From contig DLGG01000071.1 of NCBI GenBank assembly GCA_002482565.1, positions 1-36,092 of the forward strand: 36,092 nucleotides of DNA, given 5' to 3'. Position 1 is the first letter of the stretch, and every line of letters starts with the position of its first letter. Below the pieces are notes generated by a model. It was given only the letters and a program-made list of their open reading frames with translations, searched no databases and was not told where the DNA came from. The DNA is from Solidesulfovibrio magneticus (GTDB taxonomy: Bacteria; Desulfobacterota; Desulfovibrionia; Desulfovibrionales; Desulfovibrionaceae). A program made the translations under genes and the position numbers. Positions 1 to 7,236 of this stretch are shown one piece after another.

Positions 1-8
1 GTGGGGGT

Positions 9-55
9 CTGGGGGAGGGAACCCCTTTTTTCCAAAAAGGGGTTCCCTCCCCCAG
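9..55. terminator. Perfect 22-bp hairpin, terminator-like or dispersed repeat
   Basis: Positions 9-30 and 34-55 are exact reverse complements separated by a 3-base loop (TCC). The stem ends in five A:T pairs at the loop and has a G/C-rich base. It lies just before xseA and probably closes an upstream transcription unit that begins outside the window. No T-run follows the stem on either strand, so it could instead be a member of a dispersed intergenic hairpin family. Confidence 0.6.
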
Positions 56-77
56 TCTTCACGAAGTGACGACAACC

Positions 78-1487
78 ATGCCCCGTGTGTTTGAAGTGGC
101 GGAGCTGACCCGGGCGCTGAAGTCCGTGGTCGAGTCCGAATTTCCTTTCGTCTGGGTGCGCGGCCAGGTGGTCAATCTGTCGCGTCCGGGCTCGGGGCAT
201 GTCTATTTTTCCCTGCGCGACGCCGAGGCGTCCCTGGGCGTGGTCTGGTTCAAGGGCGCGCAGGCCGGGCGCGTGACGTCCGGCGGCGAGCGGTATGATC
301 CCCTGACCGGTGAGGTGATTGAGCGTCCCCTGGCTGGGCTGTTGGCCGACGGCATGGAGGTCATGGTCGCCGGGCGTTTGACGGTCTATCCGCCGCGCGG
401 AACCTACCAGCTTGTGGCCGAGGTGGTGCAGGAGGTCGGGGCCGGCCGGCTGTGGCTGGAATTCGAGGAGCTCAAAAAACGCCTGGCCGCAAAGGGCTAT
501 TTCGAGGCGGCCAGAAAGCGCCCCTTGCCGCCCCATCCGACCCGGGTGGCCGTGGTGACCGCCTCGGCCGGCGCGGCCGTGCGCGATTTCATCCGCATCG
601 GCCGGGAGCGCGGGCATGGGGCAAAAGTCCGCGTCTATCCGACCCTGGTCCAGGGCGAGGCCGCCCCGGCCGGCATCGTGCGGGCCATGTTGCGGGCCGT
701 GGCCGACGACTGGGCCGAGGTGTTGGTGCTCATTCGCGGCGGCGGATCGCTAGAAGATTTGTGGGCCTTTAATACCGAAGAGGTGGCCAAGGCGATTTAT
801 GCCTCGCCGTTGCCGGTGCTCGTCGGCGTCGGCCATGAGGTGGACGTGACCATCGCCGACATGACGGCCGATGTGCGCGCCGCCACGCCTTCCCATGCCG
901 CCCAGCTGTTGTGGCCCGAGCGGGGCATGTTGGCTCAGCGCCTGGACGATGCCGAGATGGCCCTTCGCCGCCAGATGGGAAGCCTTTTGTCCCAGCGCGA
1001 GCGAGAACTCAAGGCTCTGGCTCGGGGGCTGGCCTGGATGTCCCCGGCCCGGCGGCTGGCGCGTCTGGAAGAGGCCTTTGCCGCTGGCGAAAACCGTCTG
1101 ATGCGGGCCGGCGTCGCCCGGCTGGACGGCTTGACCCGGCGTCTCGACGGCCTGGAAGCCCGTCTGGCCCGACGTTTCGACCGGCAAAGCCTGAACGCCC
1201 GGGACGACGCCCTGACCCGGCGCAAGGAGCGGATCGCGGCGGCCATGCGGCTTTTTCTCGCCGACCGCCACGGCCGGCTCGACGTGGCCGCCACCCGGCT
1301 GGCCGGCCTGGACCCGGCCGCGCCCCTGGCCCGGGGCTACAGCTTGACCACGGTCCTTCGCACCGGCAAATTTCTGCGCCGGGAGGGCGACGTGCGCCCT
1401 GGCGACAAGCTCGACGTCATGGTGTATGAAGGCCGCGTTCGGGCCGTGGTGTCCCAAGACGGGCCCGACGACGGAGAAAAACCGTGA
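78..1487 (+). CDS. xseA: Exodeoxyribonuclease VII large subunit
   Basis: Catalytic subunit of exonuclease VII, a cytoplasmic single-strand DNase that works with several copies of XseB. The N-terminal OB-fold is visible around the segment VWVRGQVVNLSRPGSGHVYF. The catalytic domain contains the family motif RGGGSLEDLWAFN at about residues 227-239. The C-terminal third is a long charged, coiled-coil-like region. At about 469 residues it is slightly longer than the usual 400-450. The ATG at 78 puts the protein start (MPRVFEVAEL) where relatives begin. A GTG at 66 is in frame and would add four residues. Neither start has a convincing ribosome-binding site. The 3' end overlaps xseB by 4 bp, indicating translational coupling. 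Confidence 0.95.
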   Translation: MPRVFEVAELTRALKSVVESEFPFVWVRGQVVNLSRPGSGHVYFSLRDAEASLGVVWFKGAQAGRVTSGGERYDPLTGEVIERPLAGLLADGMEVMVAGRLTVYPPRGTYQLVAEVVQEVGAGRLWLEFEELKKRLAAKGYFEAARKRPLPPHPTRVAVVTASAGAAVRDFIRIGRERGHGAKVRVYPTLVQGEAAPAGIVRAMLRAVADDWAEVLVLIRGGGSLEDLWAFNTEEVAKAIYASPLPVLVGVGHEVDVTIADMTADVRAATPSHAAQLLWPERGMLAQRLDDAEMALRRQMGSLLSQRERELKALARGLAWMSPARRLARLEEAFAAGENRLMRAGVARLDGLTRRLDGLEARLARRFDRQSLNARDDALTRRKERIAAAMRLFLADRHGRLDVAATRLAGLDPAAPLARGYSLTTVLRTGKFLRREGDVRPGDKLDVMVYEGRVRAVVSQDGPDDGEKP

Positions 1488-1747
1488 GCGTGAAGGAAGA
1501 AAGCTTTGAAAAGGCGCTGGTGCGCCTGGAGCGCATAGCCGTCGCCCTGGAAGCTGGCGACGTGCCCCTGGAAAAGGGCGTGGCGCTGTATAAAGAAGGC
1601 ATGGGACTGGTGGCTTCGTGCCGCAAGCGCCTGGAGGCGGCCCGGCTGGAAATCAGCCTGGCCGGCGAGGACGGCGCGGTGGTCCCGTTTGACGTGGCCG
1701 ATGAGGAGGCCTCCCGCGACGGCGGGCCGGCCGGGGAGGAGTCGTGA
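1484..1747 (+). CDS. xseB: Exodeoxyribonuclease VII small subunit
   Basis: Small helical subunit of exonuclease VII (87 residues, typical for the family). The segment SFEKALVRLERIAVALEAGD followed by VPLEKGVALYKEG is the classic XseB signature. The GTG start overlaps the xseA stop, and a GGAG sequence lies about 10 bases upstream. Its own stop overlaps the ispA start. The acidic C-terminal tail is unremarkable. Function follows from the family and from the neighbouring large subunit. Confidence 0.95.
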   Translation: MSVKEESFEKALVRLERIAVALEAGDVPLEKGVALYKEGMGLVASCRKRLEAARLEISLAGEDGAVVPFDVADEEASRDGGPAGEES

Positions 1748-2643
1748 CGGTGAAGGAACGGTTGGCCGTGATGGCCGGCGAGGTGGAGGTCTATCTGCGC
1801 GAGCGCTTCGGCGCGCGGATGCGTGAGCGCGGCGTGCCGGAGAATCTGCTGGCCGCCATGGAATATTCCCTGCTGGCCGGCGGCAAGCGGCTGCGGCCGG
1901 TCTTGTGCCTGGTTTTCGCCGAGCTTTTCGACGCCGACCGGGCCAGGGTCATGCCCTTTGCCGCCGGCTTCGAGATCATCCACACCTATTCGCTCATTCA
2001 CGACGATTTGCCGGCCATGGACGACGACGACCTGCGCCGGGGCCGACCGTCCAACCACAAAGTTTTTGGCGAGGCCGGGGCCATCCTGGCCGGCGACGCG
2101 CTTTTGACCGAAGCCTTCGGCTGCATGGGCCGGGTCTGGCCGGGAGTGGCGGCCGAGCTGGTGTTGCCGGCCCTGGCCGAGGCGGCCAAGGCCGCCGGCG
2201 CGGCCGGCATGGTGGGCGGCCAGGTCCTCGATATGGACTACACCGCCCGGGAAGGCGTGACCCTGGCCGAGCTGGCCCGGATGCAGGCCCTGAAAACCGG
2301 CGCGCTTTTGACCGCTTCCTGCGTGTGCGGGGCCATCCTGGCCGGCGCGGGCGAGGAGGGCGTGGCCCGGGCCCGGGAATACGGCGAGGCCGTGGGCGCG
2401 GCCTTCCAGATCGTCGACGACATCCTCGACGAGATCGGCGACGCCGCGACGCTTGGCAAACCCGTGGGCAGCGACCGGGAGCAGGGCAAGAACACCTATC
2501 CTTCCATGATCGGCCTTGACGAAAGCCGGCGGCTGGCCGAGGAACGCGTTGCCGCCGCCATTGCCGCCATCGATCCGTATGCCGGCGAAGCGGCCGAATT
2601 TTTGCGTGACTTGGCCCGCTATATCGTGGTCCGGGTGCAGTAG
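1744..2643 (+). CDS. ispA: Polyprenyl (farnesyl/geranylgeranyl) diphosphate synthase
   Basis: Trans-isoprenyl diphosphate synthase that condenses isopentenyl diphosphate with allylic diphosphates. The first Asp-rich motif is in HDDLPAMDDDDLRRGRPSNHK-type context around residues 80-98, and the second is DDILDEIGD near residue 225. Other family features are GGKRLRP near residue 46 and KTGAL near residue 183. The length (299) fits short-chain synthases; exact product length (C15 or C20) cannot be fixed by eye. The GTG start overlaps the xseB stop, and the xseB-ispA-dxs order is common in bacteria. A GGGGAGGA sequence at about 1731-1740 is the likely ribosome-binding site. Confidence 0.93.
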   Translation: MTVKERLAVMAGEVEVYLRERFGARMRERGVPENLLAAMEYSLLAGGKRLRPVLCLVFAELFDADRARVMPFAAGFEIIHTYSLIHDDLPAMDDDDLRRGRPSNHKVFGEAGAILAGDALLTEAFGCMGRVWPGVAAELVLPALAEAAKAAGAAGMVGGQVLDMDYTAREGVTLAELARMQALKTGALLTASCVCGAILAGAGEEGVARAREYGEAVGAAFQIVDDILDEIGDAATLGKPVGSDREQGKNTYPSMIGLDESRRLAEERVAAAIAAIDPYAGEAAEFLRDLARYIVVRVQ

Positions 2644-2662
2644 TTTGCCACGACCAATGACG

Positions 2663-2744
2663 CCGGGGCGCGCCCCGGCCCGGATGTGACGCCTTACCGA
2701 TTCCGAGACGCCAGGGCGCGCCGGCCGGTTTTCCGGCGCGGCCC
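2663..2744 (+). repeat. Palindromic sequences between ispA and dxs
   Basis: The 117-base gap holds a perfect 16-bp G/C palindrome (2663-2678). A second inverted repeat pairs 2718-2724 with 2733-2739 around a loop ending in TTTT. There is no T-run after either. They may form an attenuator or RNA processing site within the operon leader of dxs, but they could also be chance structures in GC-rich DNA. Confidence 0.4.
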
Positions 2745-2760
2745 ACAAGGATACGACCAC

Positions 2761-4662
2761 ATGACGGCAATGAGCGACGCGGCCTTGCGCATCCTGACCC
2801 GCATCAAGCATCCCCACGACGTGGCGGGGCTTACCGCCGAGGAACGCACCGTGCTGGCCGAGGAAATCCGGCAGGTCATCATCGGCACGGTGTCCATGAA
2901 CGGCGGCCATCTGGCCCCGTCCCTGGGCGTCGTGGAGCTGACGCTGGCCCTTCTTGCCGCCTTCGATCCCGGCCGTGACAAGTTCGTCTGGGACGTGGGG
3001 CACCAGGCCTACGCCTACAAGATCCTCACCGGCCGCCAGGAAGAGTTTCATACGCTGCGCACCATGGGCGGGGTCAGCGGCTTTCCGCGTCCGGCCGAAA
3101 GCCCCTTCGACCATTTCGGCGTGGGCCATTCCAGCACGTCCATCTCGGCGGCGCTCGGCATGGCCATGGCCCGGGACCGCAAGGGCGAGGATCATGACGT
3201 CATCGCCGTCATCGGCGACGGCTCCATGACCGCCGGGCTGGCCTACGAGGGCCTCAATCAGGCCGGCGGCTGGGGCGGACGGCTCATTGTCGTACTTAAC
3301 GACAACGAGATGTCCATCTCGAAAAACGTCGGCGCGCTTTCGTTGTTTCTGAGCCGCAAGCTCAACCAGCGCTGGGTCAAGCGACTCAAGAAGGACATGG
3401 AAAGCTGGATCGGTTCGCTGCCCTACGGCGGCGACCTCATGGGCTATGTCCGGCGCGGCGAGGAGTCGTTTAAAAGCTTTTTCACGCCCGGCATGTTGTT
3501 CGAGGCCTTTCGCTTCAACTACCTCGGCCCCATCGACGGCCACAACACCGAGCGGCTCATCGAGGTCTTCAAGGAAGTCAAGGACATCGAAGGCCCGGTG
3601 CTGGTCCATGTGTTGACCAAGAAGGGGCGGGGCTACGAGCCGGCCGAGTCCAACCCCACCTACTTCCACGGCGTGGGCTGTTTCGAGCCCGAGACAGGGC
3701 TTGTGGAAAAGGCCGGGGTCTGCCCGCCGAGCTACACCCAGGTCTTTGGCGAGGCGCTACTTGCCGCCGCCAAGGCCGACAAACGCGTCATGGCCATCAC
3801 CGCCGCCATGCCCGAAGGCACCGGGGTGTCGCGGTTCGCCACCGAGCTGCCCCACCAGTTCGTCGACGTCGGCATCTGCGAACAGCACGCCGTCACCTTC
3901 GCCGCCGGCCTGGCCATGGCCGGCTTTCGGCCGGTGGTCGCCATCTATTCCACCTTCCTGCAGCGTTCCTACGACCAGATCGTCCACGACGTCTGTCTCC
4001 AAGACCTGCCCGTGACCTTTTGCCTCGACCGGGCGGGTCTCGTCGGCGAGGACGGAGCCACCCACCACGGGGCCTTCGACATTTCCTATCTGCGCCATAT
4101 TCCGAACCTCGTCTGCATGGCCCCGGGCAACGAGGCCGAACTGCCGGCCATGCTGGCCACCGCCCTGGCCCATCCCGGTCCGACCGCCATCCGCTATCCG
4201 CGCGGGGCCGGCGTGGGTCTGCCCGTGCCGGAGAAGGCCGAACCGCTGCCCATCGGCCAGGGGGAACTCGTGCGCCAGGGCAGTGACGGCCTCGTCGTGG
4301 CCATCGGCAGCCGGGTCATGCCGGCCGTGGCCGCCGCCGACGCTTTGGCCGCGCGCACAGGCAGGCAGGTCGCGGTCTTTAACGCCCGCTTCATCAAGCC
4401 CCTGCCTCTGGTCCAACTGCTGGAGCTGGCCAAGACCCATACGCGCTGGTTGACGGTGGAAGAAAACGTGCTGGAAGGAGGCTTTGGCTCGGCTGTGGTC
4501 GAGGCCTTGTCCGACGCCGGCGCCCTGTCCGGTCTTACGGTCAAGCGCCTGGGCCTGCCCGACGGCTTTGTGGAGCATGGCTCCCAAAAGGCCCTGCGCG
4601 CCCTTTGCGGCATCGACCAGCCGGGCATCGAGGCTGCCCTGGCCGCGCTGCTGGCATCCTGA
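2761..4662 (+). CDS. dxs: 1-deoxy-D-xylulose-5-phosphate synthase
   Basis: Thiamine-diphosphate enzyme that makes DXP from pyruvate and glyceraldehyde 3-phosphate, the first step of the MEP isoprenoid pathway. It therefore supplies the neighbouring ispA product. The ThDP motif GDGSMTAG occurs near residue 154, followed by NDNEMSIS about 30 residues later. The transketolase pyrimidine-binding region includes DRAGLVGEDGATHHGAFD, and ICEQHAVTFAAG is present. The length (about 633 residues) is typical. The ATG at 2761 is preceded by AAGGAT, and the open frame extends to 2686 without a sensible upstream start. It is the last gene of the xseA operon. Confidence 0.97.
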   Translation: MTAMSDAALRILTRIKHPHDVAGLTAEERTVLAEEIRQVIIGTVSMNGGHLAPSLGVVELTLALLAAFDPGRDKFVWDVGHQAYAYKILTGRQEEFHTLRTMGGVSGFPRPAESPFDHFGVGHSSTSISAALGMAMARDRKGEDHDVIAVIGDGSMTAGLAYEGLNQAGGWGGRLIVVLNDNEMSISKNVGALSLFLSRKLNQRWVKRLKKDMESWIGSLPYGGDLMGYVRRGEESFKSFFTPGMLFEAFRFNYLGPIDGHNTERLIEVFKEVKDIEGPVLVHVLTKKGRGYEPAESNPTYFHGVGCFEPETGLVEKAGVCPPSYTQVFGEALLAAAKADKRVMAITAAMPEGTGVSRFATELPHQFVDVGICEQHAVTFAAGLAMAGFRPVVAIYSTFLQRSYDQIVHDVCLQDLPVTFCLDRAGLVGEDGATHHGAFDISYLRHIPNLVCMAPGNEAELPAMLATALAHPGPTAIRYPRGAGVGLPVPEKAEPLPIGQGELVRQGSDGLVVAIGSRVMPAVAAADALAARTGRQVAVFNARFIKPLPLVQLLELAKTHTRWLTVEENVLEGGFGSAVVEALSDAGALSGLTVKRLGLPDGFVEHGSQKALRALCGIDQPGIEAALAALLAS

Positions 4663-4857
4663 CCGCGTTGGCGTAGTCAGCTAGACCATCTCCCGTGGGA
4701 CGATTTGGCCGCGTCGCGGGCATTCCCATGGGGGCGTAACGTCGGTCCGCTCTGGACGGTGCGCTCGAGAGAGGATATGGTCGAAGCCTTGCGCCATGGG
4801 GACAACATTGTTTACGAGGGCTTTTGGGCCCCCTTCCCCGGACGCCGCAACGGAGCA

Positions 4858-4882
4858 GGAAGGACGCGAAAGCGTCGCTTCC
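4858..4882 (+). other. Stem-loop with GAAA tetraloop in leader of DHS-like gene
   Basis: GGAAG-GACGC (4858-4867) pairs with GCGTC (4872-4876) and CTTCC (4878-4882) around the tetraloop GAAA. One bulged G sits at 4877. The structure lies 15-20 bases before the ribosome-binding site of the gene starting at 4909. It could stabilise or regulate the leader. No known riboswitch was recognised in the 246-base gap 4663-4908. Confidence 0.45.
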
Positions 4883-4908
4883 GCCCAGGAATAACCCAAG
4901 GAGCCGCA

Positions 4909-5880
4909 ATGTCTTCCATATCCCGTTTCATGGAAACCAATTTCCGCCACTTCAACGCCCGCGAGACCCTGGACGCCGCCAAGGCCTGGAACGATCTGCT
5001 GGGGCGCGGCGGCAAGATGTTTCTGACCATGGCCGGCGCCATGAGCACCTGCGAGCTGGGCATTTCCCTGGCCGAGATGATCCGCCAGGACAAGGTCCAC
5101 GCCATCAGCTGCACCGCCGCCAACCTTGAAGAGGACCTGTTCAACCTCTTCAACCACAACGAATACAAGATGGTGCCCGAGTACCGCGACCTGTCGCCCG
5201 AGGCGGAAAAGGAGCTGTACGACCAGGGATTTAACCGCGTCACCGATACCTGCATCCCCGAAGGCGTCCTGCGCCAGGTCCAGCGCCGCATTTCCAAGCT
5301 GTGGGCCGCCGCGGCCGAGGCCGGCGAACCCAAGTTCCCCTACGAATACATGTACGCGCTGCTCGACCAGCCCGACATTGCCCAGTTCTTCCAGATCCCC
5401 AAGGAGCATTCCTGGGTGCTGGCCGCCAAGGAAAAGGGCCTGACTATCTACTCCCCGGGCTTTGAAGACAGCACCCTTGGCAATATCTTCTGCGCCGAGG
5501 TCATGCAGGGCCATGTGAAAAGCCACAATGCCATCCGTACCGGCACCGAGCAGATGGAAGTGCTGGCCAAGTGGTACACCGAGCAGGGCAAGGCCGGCAC
5601 GCCCATCGGCTTTTTCCAGATCGGCGGCGGCATCGCGGCCGACTTCCCCATTTGCGTCGTGCCCATGTTGATCCAGGATCTGGAGCTGGAAGACACGCCT
5701 TTCTGGGCCTACTTCGCCCAGATCGGCGACTCCACCACCTCCTACGGTTCCTACTCGGGCGCGGTGCCCAACGAGAAGATCACCTGGGGCAAACTCGACA
5801 TCGACACCCCTCGGTTCATGATCAATTCCGACGCTTCCATCGTCGCGCCCCTCATCTTTGCCTATGTTCTTGGTTGGTAA
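4909..5880 (+). CDS. Deoxyhypusine synthase-like protein
   Basis: 323-residue NAD-dependent enzyme of the deoxyhypusine synthase family. In eukaryotes and archaea the family transfers the aminobutyl group of spermidine to eIF5A/aIF5A. Bacteria lack that substrate, so bacterial members probably act in polyamine metabolism. Family landmarks are TMAGAMSTCELG (about 40-51), the glycine motif IGGGIAADF (238-246), GSYSGAVPNEKITWGK (280-295) and NSDASIVAPL. Aligning GGGIAAD with the canonical GGGVVKH puts Ala244 where the catalytic imine-forming Lys normally sits. AAGGAG lies just upstream of the ATG. An in-frame extension to 4705 exists but has no family similarity and contains the leader stem-loop. 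Confidence 0.88.
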   Translation: MSSISRFMETNFRHFNARETLDAAKAWNDLLGRGGKMFLTMAGAMSTCELGISLAEMIRQDKVHAISCTAANLEEDLFNLFNHNEYKMVPEYRDLSPEAEKELYDQGFNRVTDTCIPEGVLRQVQRRISKLWAAAAEAGEPKFPYEYMYALLDQPDIAQFFQIPKEHSWVLAAKEKGLTIYSPGFEDSTLGNIFCAEVMQGHVKSHNAIRTGTEQMEVLAKWYTEQGKAGTPIGFFQIGGGIAADFPICVVPMLIQDLELEDTPFWAYFAQIGDSTTSYGSYSGAVPNEKITWGKLDIDTPRFMINSDASIVAPLIFAYVLGW

Positions 5881-5968
5881 ACAGTAAAACGACTTTGCAT
5901 CCGTCGCAAACGGGCGTAGGTTCAAGACAAACATCCCGGTTATCGGCCCGCTGCGGGCGGGCAGGCCT

Positions 5969-5974
5969 TATAAT
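5969..5974 (+). promoter_or_regulatory. Possible -10 element (TATAAT)
   Basis: A consensus TATAAT sits in otherwise GC-rich DNA 21 bases before the ATG at 5995. No matching -35 box is seen at the right spacing; the upstream sequence is a G/C inverted repeat. It may give the small downstream gene its own transcript, or be coincidental. Confidence 0.3.
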
Positions 5975-5994
5975 CGCCAAACCTGGAGAGCGTT

Positions 5995-6237
5995 ATGAGC
6001 AACTACACCGAAGCCGACCTTCCCAAGAGCATCAATCATGAAGAGATGGTGACCTTAAGCGACGGCACCACCATCCGCTTCGAGACCAACGGCGAGGCCA
6101 AGGACATCTATGTGGGCGACGCCTTTTGCGCCAATGTCCAGCTTTTCCCGGGCAACGACTATTTCGTCGAAGCCCACGGCAAGAGCTTCAAGGTGACGGC
6201 CGAGTTCGAGGACGTGATCACGGTGAGCGCCGCCTAA
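5995..6237 (+). CDS. Small protein of unknown function (80 aa)
   Basis: Not recognised. The product is acidic and soluble with no signal peptide or membrane segment. It contains one cysteine (in GDAFCANVQLFPG) and a pattern of short strands (TLSDGTTIRFETNG, DYFVEAHGKSFKVTAEFEDVITVSAA) that suggests a small beta-rich fold. GGAGAG lies 5 bases before the ATG. It sits 114 bases after the DHS-like gene in the same direction, and a strong terminator follows immediately, so it is the last gene of that unit. Codon usage matches the neighbours. The ribosome-binding site and the terminator support it as a real gene. Confidence 0.75.
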   Translation: MSNYTEADLPKSINHEEMVTLSDGTTIRFETNGEAKDIYVGDAFCANVQLFPGNDYFVEAHGKSFKVTAEFEDVITVSAA

Positions 6238-6263
6238 GGCAGGCTGCGACGACGACCATTCCG

Positions 6264-6294
6264 GCCGGGGGCTTTCGAGCTCCCGGCTTTTTTT
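6264..6294 (+). terminator. Intrinsic terminator after the 80-aa gene
   Basis: GCCGGGGGC (6264-6272) pairs with GCTCCCGGC (6279-6287), with one G-T pair and a 6-base loop. Seven T residues follow (6288-6294). It ends the dhs-like / 80-aa gene unit. Confidence 0.9.
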
Positions 6295-6640
6295 ATGTCC
6301 AGGGCAGGGACGCGATCACCAGAGGGGTTGGAGCCTTGAGGCCGCAAGGCGAGGGCAGCGGCGTCTCGTTCGCGGTCCGGGCTGGAAAGGCGTGGGGCAG
6401 CGTGCCGTCACGGCAGCCGTCGGATTCGTGCCGCCGGGCGAGAAGGGCGACCTCCGGGGCGGAAAGCCTCCGACGGGGAGGCTTTCGCGGCGAAGGGCAT
6501 GACGAGCCTTATGATGCAGCGGCGTATGAGGCGGGGAAGCTGCGGAGGCGAGGCGGTTTTCGGTATCCAACCAAAAGCGATGCAAGCGGGCGTATTCCAG
6601 GATGACGCGATCCGTGTCTTCCTGCCGACAGGAAGCGTTG
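6295..6640. other. Non-coding GC-rich stretch with hairpins
   Basis: About 345 bases without a convincing gene; open frames here have Arg/Pro-rich compositions typical of spurious ORFs. It contains a 10-bp hairpin (6462-6471 with 6477-6486, loop GACGG). A second, 7-bp hairpin (6618-6624 with 6629-6635) lies just beyond the stop of the minus-strand gene ending at 6641 and might weakly end it. A decayed gene or an untranslated RNA cannot be excluded. Confidence 0.5.
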
Positions 6641-7090
6641 TTAAGCGGCGTCCTTGTCGACGTCGGCGGCCGGGGCCAGATGGTCGAGGATCAGGCCGTA
6701 GAAGCCCATGCCGTCGGCCTTTTCATGATGCCAGCCCAGGTGGTTGCCGCACGAGGCGCAAAGGGCCATCTGCCAGAAGCCGTCCTCGCCCAGGCCGAAA
6801 TCCATGGCGAAATGCCCGGCGGTCAGGCAGCCCGGGGCCAGGGAAAAACACCCCATCTCCTGATCGATGCCGTGGGCCGTGGGCATGAGATGGCGGTGGG
6901 AACCGTTGACGGCGATGCGCAGGCTGCCGCGGGTGACGTCCTCGCCGCAGTGGGCGCAGACCATGCGGTCGGCGCCGGCCAGAATCGGGTTGTCGAAAAC
7001 GGGTTTCACGATGCTGTCCTTGTCGTCCGCGTCATCGGCCCAGGTGAGGCTGATAGGCGGGGTTGTGGGGATAAGGGTCAGGTGGTTCAT
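6641..7090 (-). CDS. Cereblon-type (CULT) domain protein, altered ligand cage
   Basis: 149-residue protein whose body is a CULT domain (the cereblon fold that binds thalidomide-like ligands and cyclic-imide degradation products). The zinc-type cysteine pairs are C45/C48 (CAHC) and C111/C114 (CASC), followed by NHLGW. Using the human cage spacing W380-W386-W400-F402 (6, 14, 2), the corresponding residues are Leu100, Trp106, Trp120 and His122. Two of four aromatic walls are therefore replaced. The N-terminal ~40 residues are probably disordered. The ATG at 7090 is preceded by GGAGGG; a longer frame to 7150 is unlikely. It lies 146 bases downstream of a canonical paralogue on the same strand. 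Physiological ligand and role of bacterial CULT proteins are unknown. Confidence 0.85.
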   Translation of the reverse strand: MNHLTLIPTTPPISLTWADDADDKDSIVKPVFDNPILAGADRMVCAHCGEDVTRGSLRIAVNGSHRHLMPTAHGIDQEMGCFSLAPGCLTAGHFAMDFGLGEDGFWQMALCASCGNHLGWHHEKADGMGFYGLILDHLAPAADVDKDAA

Positions 7091-7236
7091 GGTGATCCCT
7101 CCGAGCGGCGGGAACTTGACGTCCGTCCGCGTTGCAGAGTTGGGAGACAAATATTTCCTACTAAAAAAATCAAGTTAAAATAGCGCGTCCCGCCTGCCTG
7201 GCAAGCCGTGGGCCGTCGGTAATGTTTATGCAGAAT

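Noticed and set aside
1417..3669. 750-codon open frame on the minus strand across xseB-ispA-dxs
   Set aside because: Shadow of three well-identified genes in GC-rich DNA; its composition has no family features.
4705..4908. In-frame N-terminal extension of the DHS-like protein
   Set aside because: No similarity to the family, overlaps a leader stem-loop, and the ATG at 4909 has a good ribosome-binding site.
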